Source: Nymphaea colorata (Eukaryota > Streptophyta > Magnoliopsida > Nymphaeales > Nymphaeaceae). From it: 64,000 nucleotides of DNA. The translations under genes were made by a program, and so were the position numbers. The stretch is taken from the NCBI RefSeq assembly GCF_008831285.2, contig NC_045138.2, positions 7,655,205 through 7,719,204 of the forward strand. Direction: 5' to 3'. Below, one piece after another: positions 63,601 to 64,000 of the stretch. Positions within the stretch are counted from its first letter, which is position 1. Every line of letters starts with the position of its first letter. Under the pieces are notes generated by a model. It did not search any database. It was not told where the DNA came from and was given only the letters and a program-made list of their open reading frames with translations.

Positions 63601-64000
63601 TTCTTACATTTCACTCTGTTGCTTAGTTTCTTGAACAGAGCTGCTATTCCGTTGAATCCAAATTGCTCCTTTCCATCCAAAAGGAACAACTGGACCGTAT
63701 GCTCTGTTGAACAAGTGGAAGAAGTGAAGGGTGTGTTGCGCCTCTTTCCTATATGGGCCTCGTGCTTAATGTATGCAGTTTTCTTTTCTCAGTCCTCAAC
63801 TTTCTTCACAAAACAAGGTTGTACCATGGACAGAAAAATCAGTTCAAGTTTGCTAGTCCCACCAGCATCTCTGCAATGCTTCATTGGAATTTCTGTGGTT
63901 CTTTTCATCCCAATCTATGACCAAGTCCTTGTTCCGATTGCTAGGAGTTTCACTGGGGTTCCTTCTGGCATTACACTGCTGCAAAGGATAGGAACTGGTA
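60468..64000 (+). CDS. NPF: NPF (NRT1/PTR family) transporter, 5' part, truncated by window end
   Basis: Exons 60468-60606, 60903-61120, 62194-62705 and 63627 to the window end give about 414 codons of a protein that is usually about 550-600. Junctions are GT-AG and in frame. The N-terminus ([25 protein letters not shown]) is typical of NPF. The ExxER proton-coupling motif is present at residues 49-53 (EVSER) and is followed by [18 protein letters not shown]. The segment [20 protein letters not shown] and the PTR signature region [15 protein letters not shown] follow. The fourth exon begins the large central loop and carries [22 protein letters not shown]. Members are plasma-membrane or tonoplast proton-coupled transporters of nitrate, peptides or hormones. 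N-terminal features recall subfamily NPF5, but the substrate cannot be inferred. The start is the ATG at 60468. The exon 1 donor g|gtaagc and the acceptor gtgaag|gtgttg were chosen to restore [11 protein letters not shown]. Confidence 0.93.
60634..60664. repeat. (GA)n tract in NPF intron 1
   Basis: A GA microsatellite shortly after the first splice donor. The frame 60453-60827 reads through it and is not spliced mRNA. Confidence 0.9.
63412..63563. mobile_element. Tourist-like (PIF/Harbinger) MITE in NPF intron 3
   Basis: The 152-bp element starts GGGGCTGTTTGG and ends CAGCCCC. Flanking TTA trinucleotides lie at 63409-63411 and 63564-63566. GGGGCTGTTTGG ends with a TTA/TAA duplication are characteristic of Tourist MITEs. 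It lies about 60 bp upstream of the acceptor of the fourth exon. Confidence 0.75.

Overview
This is plant nuclear DNA, almost certainly from an angiosperm. It has GT-AG spliced genes with long AT-rich introns, plant-specific families (an RMR vacuolar sorting receptor, a neprosin/DUF239 protein, an NPF transporter), many AT/GA microsatellites and a dense load of plant transposons. The species cannot be read from the sequence. There is no bacterial operon, CRISPR array or rRNA.

Layout. 1-11.7 kb is repeat-rich and gene-poor: a composite microsatellite, a two-copy 0.6-kb tandem duplication, a perfect 82-bp-period tandem, a copia gag remnant and a non-autonomous CACTA element (5118-7413). A small secreted-protein ORF lies at 11735-12166 (-). 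12.6-28.9 kb is a transposon graveyard: a tRNA-like SINE, a dead copia element (13.05-16.4 kb), a decayed L1-type LINE (18.1-24.4 kb) with a 226-bp hAT-like element inside its reverse transcriptase, several non-autonomous hAT elements with target-site duplications (TSDs), and a 37-nt U2 snRNA retro-insertion. 33.3-40.1 kb holds an intact four-exon RMR gene. 42.3-51.7 kb is a small nuclear gene for a mitochondrial protein resembling cytochrome c oxidase subunit 7c (COX7c). Its two coding exons are separated by a 9.1-kb intron holding a structurally intact hAT transposon (45453-48934, perfect 8-bp TSD and 10-bp inverted ends, three-exon transposase of 774 codons) and a second, non-autonomous hAT element (43762-44804). 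54.1-58.05 kb is a seven-exon neprosin-domain gene (-). 60.47 kb to the window end is the 5' part of an NPF (NRT1/PTR) transporter gene.

The host genes are functionally unrelated, as is usual in plants. The most interesting material is the set of hAT-type elements. Several independent insertions show 8-bp duplications and carry different subterminal repeat alphabets (GATACG, GGATTCGGAT, GAGCTC, GGGCCGGGCC). Two subfamilies appear to share the terminus TAGGGATGT while differing in the internal satellite. One full-length element looks recent and possibly autonomous.
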